DNA of 16,180 nucleotides from JACQID01 sp035290885 (GTDB taxonomy: Archaea; Aenigmatarchaeota; Aenigmatarchaeia; GW2011-AR5): assembly GCA_035290885.1 (NCBI GenBank), contig DATDTL010000043.1, positions 1-16,180 of the forward strand, in the 5' to 3' direction. A program made the translations under genes and the position numbers. Below, one piece after another: positions 5,887 through 13,434 of the stretch (the first letter of the stretch is position 1; every line of letters begins with the position of its first letter). Below the pieces are notes generated by a model. The model was not told the DNA's origin. It made no database searches and was given only the letters and a program-made list of their open reading frames with translations.

Positions 5887-6814
5887 AATATTGCATGGTC
5901 TGCTGAACGCCACGCAAAGGGCTGCTACAGCTTCATATGAATGGATAGGCTTGGGCGATTCAAAGGCCGCCGATGCCGCGGCAGTCAAGGCGATGCGCGA
6001 GGCCATGAACGCCATGGATTTTGACGGCAGGATAGTCATAGGCGAGGGCGAGCGAGACGAAGCGCCCATGCTCTATATCGGTGAGAAGCTGGGGAAAGGC
6101 GGAATGCCGATAGACATTGCCGTGGATCCCTTGGAAGGAACCGACATAACAGCTCGTGGAGATTATGGTTCTCTATCCGTTTTAGCATCTGCATCGCGAG
6201 GAATGCTTCTTCAAGCGCCTGATACGTATATGGAGAAAATAGTCGCCGGCCCTGGCATAGGCAGGAAAGTTTCGCTGGCGCTTAGCGCAGAAGAAAATGT
6301 CAAAGCCGCAGCGCATGCGCTCCAAAAACCGGTTGGCGAAATTAGAGTTACGGTACTTGACAGGGACAGGCACAAGGAATTGATAGCATCGTTAAGAAAA
6401 ACCGGCTGTCGCGTCATACTGATAAGAGACGGGGACGTGCACGGCGCTATAGGGACGTGCATGGGCACGTCTGATTTGCTTATGGGAATTGGCGGAGCGC
6501 CGGAAGGCGTGCTTGCCGCGTCCGCAATCAAATCAATGGGCGGATACATGGAAGGTAAAATGATATTTCGAAACGCCGATGAAATCGGGCGCGCTAAGAA
6601 GCATGGTACGCCCGAAGCGATAATCAATGGCAAGATAATGCCTATGGATGACATGGTCAAGGACAACAAGTCCGTTTTCATTGCATCTGGCGTGACCGAG
6701 GGGACTTTCCTCAAGGGAGTAAAGAAATCCAACGGCGCAGTAGAAGTTCATTCCGTCATAATAAGAGCCGGAAGCGTGATGTTTGTGAAAAATTCCCTGA
6801 GGGATGCAATATGA
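5876..6814 (+). CDS. glpX: Fructose-1,6-bisphosphatase class II
   Basis: A 312-residue enzyme hydrolysing fructose 1,6-bisphosphate to fructose 6-phosphate in gluconeogenesis. Metal and substrate residues match E. coli GlpX: D33, E57 in I-G-E-G-E-R-D-E-A-P, D84 and E87 in V-D-P-L-E-G-T, and the later G-G-A-P-E-G-V-L-A-A. ATG 5876 is preferred to ATG 5867 because it aligns residue for residue with the N-terminus of bacterial GlpX, with a weak AGGATGA site upstream. It overlaps the aldolase stop by 11 nt and the PGK start by 4 nt, so it is translationally coupled on both sides. Most archaea instead use the bifunctional FBP aldolase/phosphatase, so a GlpX next to a separate aldolase is a bacterial-style arrangement and probably acquired. 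Confidence 0.93.
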   Translation: MDNEILHGLLNATQRAATASYEWIGLGDSKAADAAAVKAMREAMNAMDFDGRIVIGEGERDEAPMLYIGEKLGKGGMPIDIAVDPLEGTDITARGDYGSLSVLASASRGMLLQAPDTYMEKIVAGPGIGRKVSLALSAEENVKAAAHALQKPVGEIRVTVLDRDRHKELIASLRKTGCRVILIRDGDVHGAIGTCMGTSDLLMGIGGAPEGVLAASAIKSMGGYMEGKMIFRNADEIGRAKKHGTPEAIINGKIMPMDDMVKDNKSVFIASGVTEGTFLKGVKKSNGAVEVHSVIIRAGSVMFVKNSLRDAI

Positions 6815-8121
6815 GCGAACTTATGTGCGTGGACGATCTCAAGGAGGAGCAGGTCAGGGGAAAGAACGCCCTTGTCCGCGTGTCATTCGACGCCTTTGAC
6901 AAGGAGGGCAACATACAGGATAGCTTAAGGATAGAGGCGTCCGAAGGCACGATAAGGGCGCTGAAGAATGTGGGCGCGAAAAGGATAATACTCATGTGCT
7001 ATGCCGGAAGGCCCGAAGGCTACGATCCGTCCCTGTCCATGCGGCCTGCGGCGAACTTCCTTTACGGCTTGTTCCGCGAGCGCGTGCACTTCCTGCCGGG
7101 TGTGAACGGCGGGAAGATAATTGCGTACAGCGATTACGTGAAGCGCGCAAAAGAATACATGGAAAAAAACATGGAGGACGGCGAGGCAGTGCTGCTTGAC
7201 AACCTGCGCTTCTGGCTGGAGGAGAACAATGGCGATGAGGAATTCGCAAAATCAATAGCTTCGCTTGGCGAAATCTACGTCCAGGACGGGTTTGCCCAGG
7301 CGCACAGGCTCGGCAACGCGACAGTCGGGCCGATAACGAAGTACGTGAAGGCAAGAGTCATGGGGGTGCAGTTCAAGAAGGAAGTGACCTACCTCAAGGC
7401 GGTTTCCGAAAATCTCATCAGGCAGGGCAGGAAGCCGTTCATATTCATAATAGCCGGCAAGAAGGTGGAAACCAAGCCGGGAATAGTGTCCAAGATAACC
7501 GTGGCCAGCAAATTGATGGACAGCATGAAGCGCGGGGACAAGGTCATGATAGGGGGTGCAATAGCCTACCCCTTTATAATCGCCAGAGAGTTTGCAGGCG
7601 CAAAGCCCTCTATAAGCGATATGCGTAATGTCATAGGCGGGTCGTTCATAGAAGAGGCTCAGGTATATGATCATATGAAGATGGCAGGGGAGATATTCGC
7701 CAAGGCCAAAAAGAACGGCATAGAAGTCATGCTGCCCGTTGATCATGTTGTGAAGTCCAATGACATTGTAAAAACAGTTGAGCGCATAGAGCGCGGCATG
7801 ATGGCAGCGGACATAGGCGAAAAGACGGTAAACGAATGGAAGAAACGTCTTTCCGACGCAGGCACCATAGTCCTTTCCGGGCCTGTAGGATGGTATGAGA
7901 ATCCCGCGTTTGCCGCAGGCAGTTTGGAAATAACCAAGGCGATGGCTAGGACTACCGCAGGCGGCACCGTCACGGTTGCGGCTGGAGGCGACACGTCGTC
8001 AATGGTCAGAAAGTTCGGGTACGAAAAAAGTTTTTCGTTGCTATCCATAGGCGGAGGGGCCACGCTGGAATTCCTAATGCAGGGAAGGCTGCCGATTATG
8101 GACGTTCTTGATATAAAATAA
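6811..8121 (+). CDS. pgk: Phosphoglycerate kinase, divergent
   Basis: A 436-residue PGK interconverting 3-phosphoglycerate + ATP and 1,3-bisphosphoglycerate + ADP. The overall pattern is clear: L-R-I near residue 40, A-G-R-P-E-G (65-70), L-D-N-L-R-F (129-134), A-H-R (164-166), A-G-K-K-V-E-T-K, G-P-V-G-W-Y-E, A-G-G-D-T-S-S and I-G-G-G-A-T-L-E-F. Several usually invariant substrate residues differ: the R-x-D-F/L-N motif is R-V-S25-F-D27, S-H-L-G-R-P is C-Y64-A-G-R-P, and the late S-T-G-G-G-A is S-I-G-G-G-A. It starts inside the glpX stop (ATGA) and is followed by GAPDH after 24 nt. In this context it most likely still acts as PGK, but altered affinity or mechanism is possible. Confidence 0.9.
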   Translation: MSELMCVDDLKEEQVRGKNALVRVSFDAFDKEGNIQDSLRIEASEGTIRALKNVGAKRIILMCYAGRPEGYDPSLSMRPAANFLYGLFRERVHFLPGVNGGKIIAYSDYVKRAKEYMEKNMEDGEAVLLDNLRFWLEENNGDEEFAKSIASLGEIYVQDGFAQAHRLGNATVGPITKYVKARVMGVQFKKEVTYLKAVSENLIRQGRKPFIFIIAGKKVETKPGIVSKITVASKLMDSMKRGDKVMIGGAIAYPFIIAREFAGAKPSISDMRNVIGGSFIEEAQVYDHMKMAGEIFAKAKKNGIEVMLPVDHVVKSNDIVKTVERIERGMMAADIGEKTVNEWKKRLSDAGTIVLSGPVGWYENPAFAAGSLEITKAMARTTAGGTVTVAAGGDTSSMVRKFGYEKSFSLLSIGGGATLEFLMQGRLPIMDVLDIK

Positions 8122-8134
8122 ATTATCAAAATCC

Positions 8135-8140
8135 GAGGTG
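8135..8140 (+). promoter_or_regulatory. Shine-Dalgarno site of GAPDH
   Basis: GAGGTG, 5 nt before ATG 8146. It is one of only two strong Shine-Dalgarno sites noticed in the window, both in this operon; most other genes look leaderless or coupled. Confidence 0.65.
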
Positions 8141-8145
8141 GAAAT

Positions 8146-9156
8146 ATGAAAGTGTGCGTTAATGGTTACGGAACTATAGGAAAGAGGGTGGCTGACGCAG
8201 TGGCTGCGCATCCCAAGATGCAGCTTGTAGGGATCTCAAAATATACGCCGGATAATCACGCTAGGGTGGCCGAGAAGCTCGGGTATGGCATTTACGTGCC
8301 TGCCGAGAAGAAGGCGGACTTTGAGAAGAAAGGAATCAAGGTCAAAGGCACGGTAGAAGAAATGATCAATGCGTCAGACATCGTAGTGGACGCTTCCGCC
8401 GACGGCAAGGGTGCAGCCAACCGCATGCTTTACGAAAAGCTGGGGAAGCCCGCGATATTTCAGGGCGGTGAAGACGGCGCCATAGGCAAGAGCTTCAATG
8501 CCCGTAGCAACTTTGATTCTGTCAAGGGCGAGAAATTCATCCGCGTTGTGAGCTGCAACACCACAAGCTTCTGCCGGGTTCTAAAGCCGCTTCAGGAGAA
8601 ATTCAAAATCAAGCGCGTGAACGGATTTCTCATCAGGCGGGGTGCGGACCCGGACGATGTCAAGGGTTCGCAGCTAAATTCCATAGACTGGAAGGCGAGC
8701 AGCCATCATGCCCATGACGTGAATACCATAATCAGCGTGCCCATGACAAGCATGGCGTTCAAGGCGCCGCACACCCTAGCGCACGTTAATTCGCTGTACA
8801 TGCACTTTGACGGCGAGCCATCAAGAGAGGAGATAATCAAAGTCTTGAAAGCCGAAAACAGGATAATCGTAGCGAAAGCTGACTCCACGTCGCAGATTAT
8901 TGAGGTCGCGCGCGACCTTGGTCTGAAGAGATACGACCTTTATATGCCTGTAGTGATATCAAACAGCGTGATGGCAGAAGGCAACACTGTTTTCTTTAGC
9001 ATAGTGGTGCCGCAGGAGTCCGTGGTCGTCGCCGAGAACATTGATGCCATCGTGGCGCAGGGCGGTTTGATGGGCAAGGAAGAATCCATGCGCACCACGG
9101 AAAAAATACTTGGCATGGACAGGATAAAGAAGGACGTTGAAACTGTGCTGAGCTGA
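8146..9156 (+). CDS. gap: Glyceraldehyde-3-phosphate dehydrogenase, archaeal type
   Basis: A 336-residue phosphorylating GAPDH of the archaeal (type II) family, which uses NAD(P) and interconverts glyceraldehyde 3-phosphate and 1,3-bisphosphoglycerate. The Rossmann start V-N-G-Y-G-T-I-G-K-R (residues 5-14), the active-site cysteine C137 in V-V-S-C-N-T-T-S-F-C-R, the R-R-G-A-D-P segment and H-A-H-D-V-N-T-I are as in archaeal enzymes, and the length is the family norm. It has its own Shine-Dalgarno site and follows pgk by 24 nt, and tpiA begins 7 nt after its stop. PGK and GAPDH catalyse consecutive steps, supporting the operon reading. Confidence 0.95.
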   Translation: MKVCVNGYGTIGKRVADAVAAHPKMQLVGISKYTPDNHARVAEKLGYGIYVPAEKKADFEKKGIKVKGTVEEMINASDIVVDASADGKGAANRMLYEKLGKPAIFQGGEDGAIGKSFNARSNFDSVKGEKFIRVVSCNTTSFCRVLKPLQEKFKIKRVNGFLIRRGADPDDVKGSQLNSIDWKASSHHAHDVNTIISVPMTSMAFKAPHTLAHVNSLYMHFDGEPSREEIIKVLKAENRIIVAKADSTSQIIEVARDLGLKRYDLYMPVVISNSVMAEGNTVFFSIVVPQESVVVAENIDAIVAQGGLMGKEESMRTTEKILGMDRIKKDVETVLS

Positions 9157-9163
9157 TAATTAC

Positions 9164-9823
9164 ATGAATAAAATAATTGCAGCGAACTGGAAAATGAACA
9201 AGACGACAAAGGAAGCCAAGGAATTCCTCGGCTCTTTCGAGATGGCGGGAAAGAACGAGGTCATAATATTCCCGCCGTTCATGGCGCTTCCTGCCGTCAG
9301 CGCGGCTGTCGGCCGCGAGCACTGCGGCGCCCAGAATGTGTTCTACGAGGAGAAGGGCGCATACACGGGTGAGATTTCCCCTTTGATGATAAAGGAGTTT
9401 GCGGACTACGTTCTTGTCGGCCATTCCGAAAGGCGGGCGCTCTGGGAGACGAACGAGATAGTCGCCAAGAAGATAAAGGCCTGCGAGAAGGCAGGGCTGA
9501 AAGTCATATTCTGCATAGGCGAAGCGAAAGACCAAGACAGGAAACGGAGTCTGGATGCCCAGATAAGGAAGGGGCTGGGCGGGGCAAAGAACGTCATCAT
9601 AGCCTACGAGCCGATATGGTCAATAGGGACAGGCCTGACGCCGACGCCCATGGAAATCAAAGAAGCCGTGGCGTTCATCAAGTCCTTGCACGAATGCAAA
9701 GTCATCTACGGCGGAAGCGTGACGCCCTCCAATGCAAAAGAGATGCTCGCAGTCTCCGACGGCCTGCTGGTAGGCGGCGCATCGCTGGATCCGGGCAGCC
9801 TGATGAAGATAGCTTCTCTATAA
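9164..9823 (+). CDS. tpiA: Triosephosphate isomerase, shortened bacterial-like type
   Basis: A 219-residue TIM interconverting dihydroxyacetone phosphate and glyceraldehyde 3-phosphate. Catalytic residues are N8 and K10 in A-N-W-K-M-N, H87 in V-G-H-S-E-R-R and E149 in A-Y-E-P-I-W-S-I-G-T-G, with the phosphate-binding Y-G-G-S-V (182-186) and L-V-G-G-A-S-L-D. The lid sequence W-S-I-G-T-G and N-W-K-M-N look bacterial/eukaryotic, but the length is close to compact archaeal TIMs and about 30 residues below the bacterial norm. It is the last gene of the central carbon operon, 7 nt after GAPDH, and ends 5 nt from the convergent PfkB kinase. Confidence 0.95.
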   Translation: MNKIIAANWKMNKTTKEAKEFLGSFEMAGKNEVIIFPPFMALPAVSAAVGREHCGAQNVFYEEKGAYTGEISPLMIKEFADYVLVGHSERRALWETNEIVAKKIKACEKAGLKVIFCIGEAKDQDRKRSLDAQIRKGLGGAKNVIIAYEPIWSIGTGLTPTPMEIKEAVAFIKSLHECKVIYGGSVTPSNAKEMLAVSDGLLVGGASLDPGSLMKIASL

Positions 9824-9828
9824 TAGTT

Positions 9829-10770
9829 CTATAGAAGCGTTACGCGATAGCCCGACGCTTTGCGCAGCGCTTCCTTCATAGTTAGCAGCCCGTGCTTCGC
9901 GCCGATTGCGCCTATCACGCTTTCCGAGTTGGCCATTCCGATCTTCAGCGACTGTTCAGTGCCGTATTTTCTTATAGTTCCGGCAAGAAAGCCCGAGAAG
10001 AACGCGTCGCCGGCTCCGGTGCTTTCCACGACTTTCATGCGGCTCGGTTGTATCCTGTAAAGCCGCCCGTCGTAGCAATACGCCGGCTTCGGCCCGTCTG
10101 TGATGCAGACTGTCTTCGGCCCCATGCCGTGAATTCTTTTTATCACGGCCTCGTGATTCCCGTTCATTCCGGCAAGCGCCTCTGCCTCTTCTTTGTTTAG
10201 AGAGAGGAGATGCGCCATTTTCACTATGCCCGAAATGCCCTTGTCTATCATGTAAAGGCTGGGATTGTACGCTATGCGTATGCCCTTCTTCGCCGCGGCG
10301 GTTGCCAGTTTTTTCTGCGTCTTCAAGGATTCGCCAAGCATGGAGGAGAAGCAGAGCCAGTTCGCTTTCAGCGTCGCCCTTGCGTCCAAGTAGCGGAGGT
10401 TGTCATTCACGCCCCTGCTGGCTATTATGGATCTGTCAAGGTCCTTGCCATCCAGTATCACAGAGTAGCCGCAGATTCCCGGTTTTGTCACGCCCGCGAA
10501 CCTCACTCCGTGCCTAGCGAGCGAATCAAGTATAATGTGCCTCCCGTAGTCGTCTCCCAAGCTTCCAACGAACGCCGTCTTGATGCCGAGCTTGGCGAGT
10601 CCGGCTGAAACGTTCGTGCCCCCGCCTCCGGTATGGAACTCTATCCGCTCGGCGAGCGTCTTGCCGCCTGCAGGATACGAAATATAAGCTCTGCCGGCCC
10701 TGCTTATTTTTTTGGCGCCAGCATAGACGAACATATCCACAGACGCAGAGCCTACTGCAACGGCTTCCAT
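9829..10770 (-). CDS. PfkB/ribokinase-family carbohydrate kinase
   Basis: A 313-residue sugar or nucleoside kinase. The glycine-rich substrate motif T-G-G-G-G-T-N (47-53) and the catalytic signature T-G-A-G-D-A-F-F-S-G (251-260, base D255) are intact, and the length is typical of the family. The substrate cannot be fixed by motif. Lying tail to tail with TIM beside a glycolytic operon that lacks a phosphofructokinase, a sugar-phosphate substrate such as fructose 6-phosphate is an attractive guess, but ribose or nucleosides are equally common in this family. It has its own TATA-like box at 10794-10801 in the spacer after the thioredoxin-like gene. Confidence 0.9.
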   Translation of the reverse strand: MEAVAVGSASVDMFVYAGAKKISRAGRAYISYPAGGKTLAERIEFHTGGGGTNVSAGLAKLGIKTAFVGSLGDDYGRHIILDSLARHGVRFAGVTKPGICGYSVILDGKDLDRSIIASRGVNDNLRYLDARATLKANWLCFSSMLGESLKTQKKLATAAAKKGIRIAYNPSLYMIDKGISGIVKMAHLLSLNKEEAEALAGMNGNHEAVIKRIHGMGPKTVCITDGPKPAYCYDGRLYRIQPSRMKVVESTGAGDAFFSGFLAGTIRKYGTEQSLKIGMANSESVIGAIGAKHGLLTMKEALRKASGYRVTLL

Positions 10771-10793
10771 GTGAAGAATATGCCGGGCGGAGC

Positions 10794-10801
10794 TAATAAA
10801 C
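10794..10801 (-). promoter_or_regulatory. TATA-like box for the PfkB kinase gene
   Basis: GTTTATTA on the minus strand, about 27 nt before ATG 10770, fitting a leaderless or nearly leaderless mRNA. Confidence 0.5.
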
Positions 10802-10804
10802 TTT

Positions 10805-11185
10805 TTACTTCCCGATCGGGCATCCGCTCAGCGTGCCAAGTTCAGCGAAGCTAAGCGTTCCCTGTTTTCTTGTTCCGTCAGCGAATTCCCACGTCGGATA
10901 TTCATTCACTCCGGCATCGCTGCATATTCTAGGATTATCAATCTCCATGGCGCAGTCAATGGCATTGATATTCTGCCAGCTCATGCCGAATTCCTTCTGC
11001 TGTTTTGTGCATTCGTTGCACCAGTATGTGCCGTAGAACTTCACGCCTTTTTCCGTCAGGCATTTAGCAAAGGCATCGTAATCAATATTCACTGCATGCC
11101 CAGTAGGGGTGCTAAGCATTATAGAAGAGAGAAATACCGCGGCAACGACAAATCCGGCTATAATGCCGAGCTGGAAGGGCTTCAT
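10805..11185 (-). CDS. Membrane-anchored thioredoxin-like protein
   Basis: A 126-residue protein with an N-terminal hydrophobic anchor (about residues 6-24) and an extracytoplasmic thioredoxin-like domain. The domain has F-A-K-C-L-T-E-K-G, the redox motif C56-N-E-C59 in Y-G-T-Y-W-C-N-E-C and the cis-proline segment Y-P-T-W (96-99). It resembles the thioredoxin domains fused or linked to vitamin K epoxide reductase homologues, which support oxidative disulfide formation; no VKOR gene is in this window. Further cysteines at 42, 78, 88 and 122 could form structural disulfides. The start is supported by a TATA-like box at 11206-11215 about 26 nt upstream, inside the end of taw2. Confidence 0.88.
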   Translation of the reverse strand: MKPFQLGIIAGFVVAAVFLSSIMLSTPTGHAVNIDYDAFAKCLTEKGVKFYGTYWCNECTKQQKEFGMSWQNINAIDCAMEIDNPRICSDAGVNEYPTWEFADGTRKQGTLSFAELGTLSGCPIGK

Positions 11186-11205
11186 CGTTATAGCTGTCCG
11201 AAGAA

Positions 11206-11215
11206 GGTTAAATTT
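11206..11215 (-). promoter_or_regulatory. TATA-like box for the thioredoxin-like gene
   Basis: AAATTTAACC on the minus strand, centred about 26 nt before ATG 11185 and overlapping the last codons of taw2. Confidence 0.5.
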
Positions 11216-12005
11216 CTTTCAATTTCAAATCCACGACATAATGAACCCTTCTCGGCGCAACGTCCTTGACCTTCTTCTTTGTTATGACATCAAAATTGCC
11301 TACCATATTGCGTATCTTTTCCATTTCATTGCCCCAAAGTTCGCTTTCGTTGCACACGTTGTGGTAATGGATGACTGCATCAGGCTTCGCCATTCTCACG
11401 GCGGCAGGCAGGAACGCTTCCGTGCTAGGAAAATACCCCATCAGGATGCGGTCCGCCTTTTCCTCTAATGCAACGGCACGATTGTCCGCGTTTATCAGTT
11501 CCACGTTTGTCAGACTATTGAGCTTCACGTTCTCTATCAGGTAGCGGAATGCTTCTTCATTTTTTTCTATAGCTATTACTTTTTTTGCCTTCTTGGCTAT
11601 TCCCAGCGTGAAGTAGCCTATGCCCGCGAACATGTCTATGATTGTTTCGTCTGGCCTGACGGAATCCAATAGTCGCTTTCTCTCCGAGAAATTGCCTTTC
11701 GAGAACATGATTTTGGCGGTATCAAGCTTGTAGATTATGCCGCTTTCCCTGTGGATGGTCTCAGTGCCGTTGCCCGCGATTTTTGTGACTACTGGCTGCC
11801 TTAGTTCTCCCGTCACAGCCGAAATCTCGCATACAGTCTTGACATACGGCAATATTTCCATTATCGTTTTGGCCACGATTGTCTTCTCCCCTTTGTTCAG
11901 GCGCAGCATCTTGGATAGGAAGACATGACCGAGGACTTGATATGATGCTGGCAGCTTTTCTTTTTCTATGCCCGTAGCAGCAGATAGCCTTTCAACGAAG
12001 CGCAT
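11208..12005 (-). CDS. taw2: Taw2/TYW2 wyosine aminocarboxypropyltransferase
   Basis: A 265-residue enzyme that moves the 3-amino-3-carboxypropyl group of SAM to the C7 position of 4-demethylwyosine in tRNA-Phe, giving yW-86. The sequence shows L-P-A-S-Y-Q-V-L-G-H-V (18-28), M-F-S-K-G-N-F-S-E-R (100-109), the SAM-binding D-M-F-A-G-I-G-Y-F (124-132), M-G-Y-F (189-192) and H-Y-H (213-215). M-G-Y and H-Y-H are features I associate with Taw2 rather than with its methyltransferase paralogue Trm5. It is divergent from purD across a 50-nt spacer with one central TATA element. The presence of taw1 at 13435 and trm5 at 3540 supports the pathway assignment. Confidence 0.9.
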   Translation of the reverse strand: MRFVERLSAATGIEKEKLPASYQVLGHVFLSKMLRLNKGEKTIVAKTIMEILPYVKTVCEISAVTGELRQPVVTKIAGNGTETIHRESGIIYKLDTAKIMFSKGNFSERKRLLDSVRPDETIIDMFAGIGYFTLGIAKKAKKVIAIEKNEEAFRYLIENVKLNSLTNVELINADNRAVALEEKADRILMGYFPSTEAFLPAAVRMAKPDAVIHYHNVCNESELWGNEMEKIRNMVGNFDVITKKKVKDVAPRRVHYVVDLKLKEI

Positions 12006-12026
12006 AGCACTAAGAAAATCGCAGAA

Positions 12027-12034
12027 GATAAAAG
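12027..12034. promoter_or_regulatory. Single TATA element shared by divergent taw2 and purD
   Basis: The 50-nt spacer 12006-12055 contains one TATA-like core, GATAAAAG on the plus strand and CTTTTATC on the minus strand, at its exact centre, about 25 nt from both ATGs. This repeats the geometry seen at 3510-3519. Confidence 0.55.
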
Positions 12035-12055
12035 CTTTCTTTGCGATGTGGAAGT

Positions 12056-13396
12056 ATGCCCGAAGACCTTACAGTCGTGATTGTTGATGGCGGAGGACGG
12101 GGGCATGCGATTTCTGAAGCGTGGGAAAGCCATCCGGAGGTCAAGCGAATAATCGTCACTCCGGGAAATGATGGAATTGCCTATAACCGGCAGAAGGAAG
12201 TCGTAATAGACAGGCGGGGAAACCTGAAGGATGCGGATTCTATATTGGAAGTTGCAAGAAGGCACATAGGCCTGCGGGAACGTCATCTGGTTGACGTGGC
12301 TCAGGATGACGCAATCGCCGCCGGCACTGTGAACAAACTCCGTGCCGCGGGTTACAATGCATTCGGTCCCACTGCAGAGCAAGCGTGGATAGAATCTCAC
12401 AAGGGACATTCCAGGGACTTCATGGAAAGGCACGGAATACCGCATCCGGATTATCGCATTTTTGATTCCGAGGACGACGCCATCGCATACGTGAGAAGGG
12501 TATACGAAAAAAATCCGAAGAAGGCAATGTATGTTAAAGCATCTGGTCTCGCGCAGGGCAAGGGCGCTTTGATGGCAGAATCTTTTGATCAGGCTATAGG
12601 CCGCATATATGCGATGAAATCTTTCGGTGCGTCTGGGCATAATTTTGTCATAGAAGACGCGCTTTTTGGCGGGGAATTTTCGGCATTCGCGCTTGTCAAC
12701 GGTCAAGATTACGTCCTTCTCGGAAATGCGCAGGACAATAAGCTTTCTGAAGACGGCGATAAAGGCCAACAAACAGGAGGCATGGGAGGAAATTCGCCTG
12801 CAATGGTCACTATGGGAATAGAAGATGCCGTGGATAGGGAATTATTCAGAAAAGCGATAGAAGGCATGTGGGGCGAAGGCTATTCATACGAAGGAATTTT
12901 ATACGTAGGCGGCATACGGGTAGGAGACGATCCGTGGAACATAGAATACAATGCAAGATGGGGCGATCCCGAGGCGCAACTTGTTCTGCCGTCCCTCCGT
13001 AACTATCCGCATATGGTTCTTGACAGCATGAATGGCAAGCTCAAAGGCGCTGCTGTATTGAAGGACGGGAAAGCGAGGGTCGGAGTCGTTGGCGTTTCCA
13101 AAGGCTATCCCGGAGATTACTCAGCTGTGAGAGGCAAGGAGATATACGGAATAAAGGAAGTGGCGGAAATGCCCAATATCAGATTCTATAGCGCCGGAAT
13201 ATCCATGCATGACGGACGATTTTATGCCGACGGGGGAAGACTGTTCATGGTCGTCGGCGAAGGCAATAACATTCCGGAAGCCCGCGACAGGGCGTATGAT
13301 GCAATGAATTACATATCAATAGAAGGCGGCGATCTGCATTATCGCAGGGATATGGGAAGAAGGGACGCGGAGCGGTTTCTTGGCATATTGGTCTAA
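12056..13396 (+). CDS. purD: Phosphoribosylamine-glycine ligase
   Basis: A 446-residue ATP-grasp enzyme that ligates glycine to 5-phosphoribosylamine in purine synthesis. It shows the N-terminal D-G-G-G-R-G-H-A (11-18), the ATP-grasp segment V-K-A-S-G-L-A-Q-G-K-G-A, A-Q-D-N-K with D-G-D-K-G and T-G-G-M-G-G-N-S-P, and the metal-binding E-Y-N-A-R-W-G-D-P-E-A-Q. The G-G-R-E-H-A usual at the N-terminus is G-G-R-G-H-A here. Start ATG 12056 is preferred over an in-frame TTG at 12041 because of the TATA spacing and the normal N-terminus. No other purine gene lies in the window. taw1 starts 38 nt downstream. Confidence 0.95.
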   Translation: MPEDLTVVIVDGGGRGHAISEAWESHPEVKRIIVTPGNDGIAYNRQKEVVIDRRGNLKDADSILEVARRHIGLRERHLVDVAQDDAIAAGTVNKLRAAGYNAFGPTAEQAWIESHKGHSRDFMERHGIPHPDYRIFDSEDDAIAYVRRVYEKNPKKAMYVKASGLAQGKGALMAESFDQAIGRIYAMKSFGASGHNFVIEDALFGGEFSAFALVNGQDYVLLGNAQDNKLSEDGDKGQQTGGMGGNSPAMVTMGIEDAVDRELFRKAIEGMWGEGYSYEGILYVGGIRVGDDPWNIEYNARWGDPEAQLVLPSLRNYPHMVLDSMNGKLKGAAVLKDGKARVGVVGVSKGYPGDYSAVRGKEIYGIKEVAEMPNIRFYSAGISMHDGRFYADGGRLFMVVGEGNNIPEARDRAYDAMNYISIEGGDLHYRRDMGRRDAERFLGILV

Positions 13397-13401
13397 TAAC
13401 C

Positions 13402-13411
13402 AGTTAAAAAG
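13402..13411 (+). promoter_or_regulatory. TATA-like box for taw1
   Basis: AGTTAAAAAG centred about 28 nt before ATG 13435, in the 38-nt spacer after purD. The T-run that follows it (13413-13417) could also help terminate purD transcription. Confidence 0.4.
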
Positions 13412-13434
13412 CTTTTTCTTTAGTTATAGAGTAT

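Noticed and set aside
11966..12772. Minus-strand open frame of 268 codons
   Set aside because: Opposite purD, which has clear ATP-grasp motifs; it also runs through the taw2/purD promoter.
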